DNA of 35,277 nt, taken from positions 1-35,277 of IMG/VR virus record IMGVR_UViG_3300010885_029889. One strand, written 5' to 3'. The position numbers were made by a program, and so were the translations under genes. The notes beneath the pieces were generated by a model. The model searched no databases and was not told the origin of the DNA. It saw nothing but the letters and a program-made list of their open reading frames with translations. Positions 35,238-35,277 of this stretch are shown here, one piece after another. Source of the stretch: a virus. Position 1 is the stretch's first letter. Each line of letters starts with the position of its first letter.

Positions 35238-35277
35238 ATGTCATATACAATTAACTTAACAGATGGTGCGTTATTTG
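35238..35277 (+). CDS. start of a probable tail-fibre or structural protein (cut by window end)
   Basis: Only 13 codons are visible: MSYTINLTDGALF. This opening is typical of tail-fibre-like or structural proteins of T4-like aquatic phages. GGAG at 35228-35231 lies 6 bases before the ATG, which supports the start. The product cannot be named further. Confidence 0.6.
   Translation, partial: MSYTINLTDGALF

Noticed and set aside
1-35277. tRNA genes, CRISPR arrays, integrase or transposase genes
   Set aside because: None seen on reading; no T-arm signature, spaced repeats or recombinase motifs were found.

Overview
The window is a piece of a T4-like contractile-tailed phage genome, and every gene I can recognise fits this. 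A late sigma factor (gp55-like) and both subunits of the gp46/gp47 recombination nuclease lie on the minus strand. A long baseplate block (gp48-like, gp53, hub proteins, gp5, gp25, gp6 and a giant gp7-like protein) lies on the plus strand. Spacing is tight, with TAATG and ATGA overlaps, and I see no tRNA, CRISPR array or integrase. The closest family resemblances, from memory and not from a search, are to T4-like phages of aquatic bacteria. The host cannot be told from this sequence.

Layout. Positions 1-240 are a GC-rich patch (about 50% G+C by hand count, against 33% in the next 60 bases) with no convincing protein gene; it could be a structured RNA or foreign DNA. Positions 243-7813 are a leftward gene run. 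In transcription order it holds gp55, gp47, an unknown protein, an SGNH-hydrolase-like protein, gp46, two tandem radical SAM proteins with C-terminal cysteine clusters, and a GIY-YIG-like nuclease. A good sigma-70 type promoter (TTGACA, 16 bases, TACAAT) precedes gp55, and a second (TTGCAA, 17 bases, TATACT) sits directly in front of gp47. Positions 7814-7929 are a divergent control region. Positions 7930 to the end are the rightward virion-structure run, preceded by CATAAATA, which resembles the T4 late promoter TATAAATA.

How the parts fit: host-type promoters would drive the leftward run, including gp55. gp55 would then direct host RNA polymerase to the TATAAATA-like sites in front of the baseplate genes (7901, 16023, 35186). 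At the gp25/gp6 junction an inverted repeat brackets the late promoter, so read-through RNA could hide the gp6 ribosome site while RNA started at the late promoter could not.

The most unusual items are: the 4981-residue gp7-like protein, which carries an interrupted seven-repeat FG-GAP set, a cupredoxin-like segment, three carbohydrate-binding-like modules and about a dozen fibre-like repeats; the radical SAM pair; a 37-residue module shared by the N-terminus of one hub protein and the C-terminus of the next; a 50-codon gene that looks like a truncated copy of the start of its neighbour; and the GC-rich patch at the left edge.
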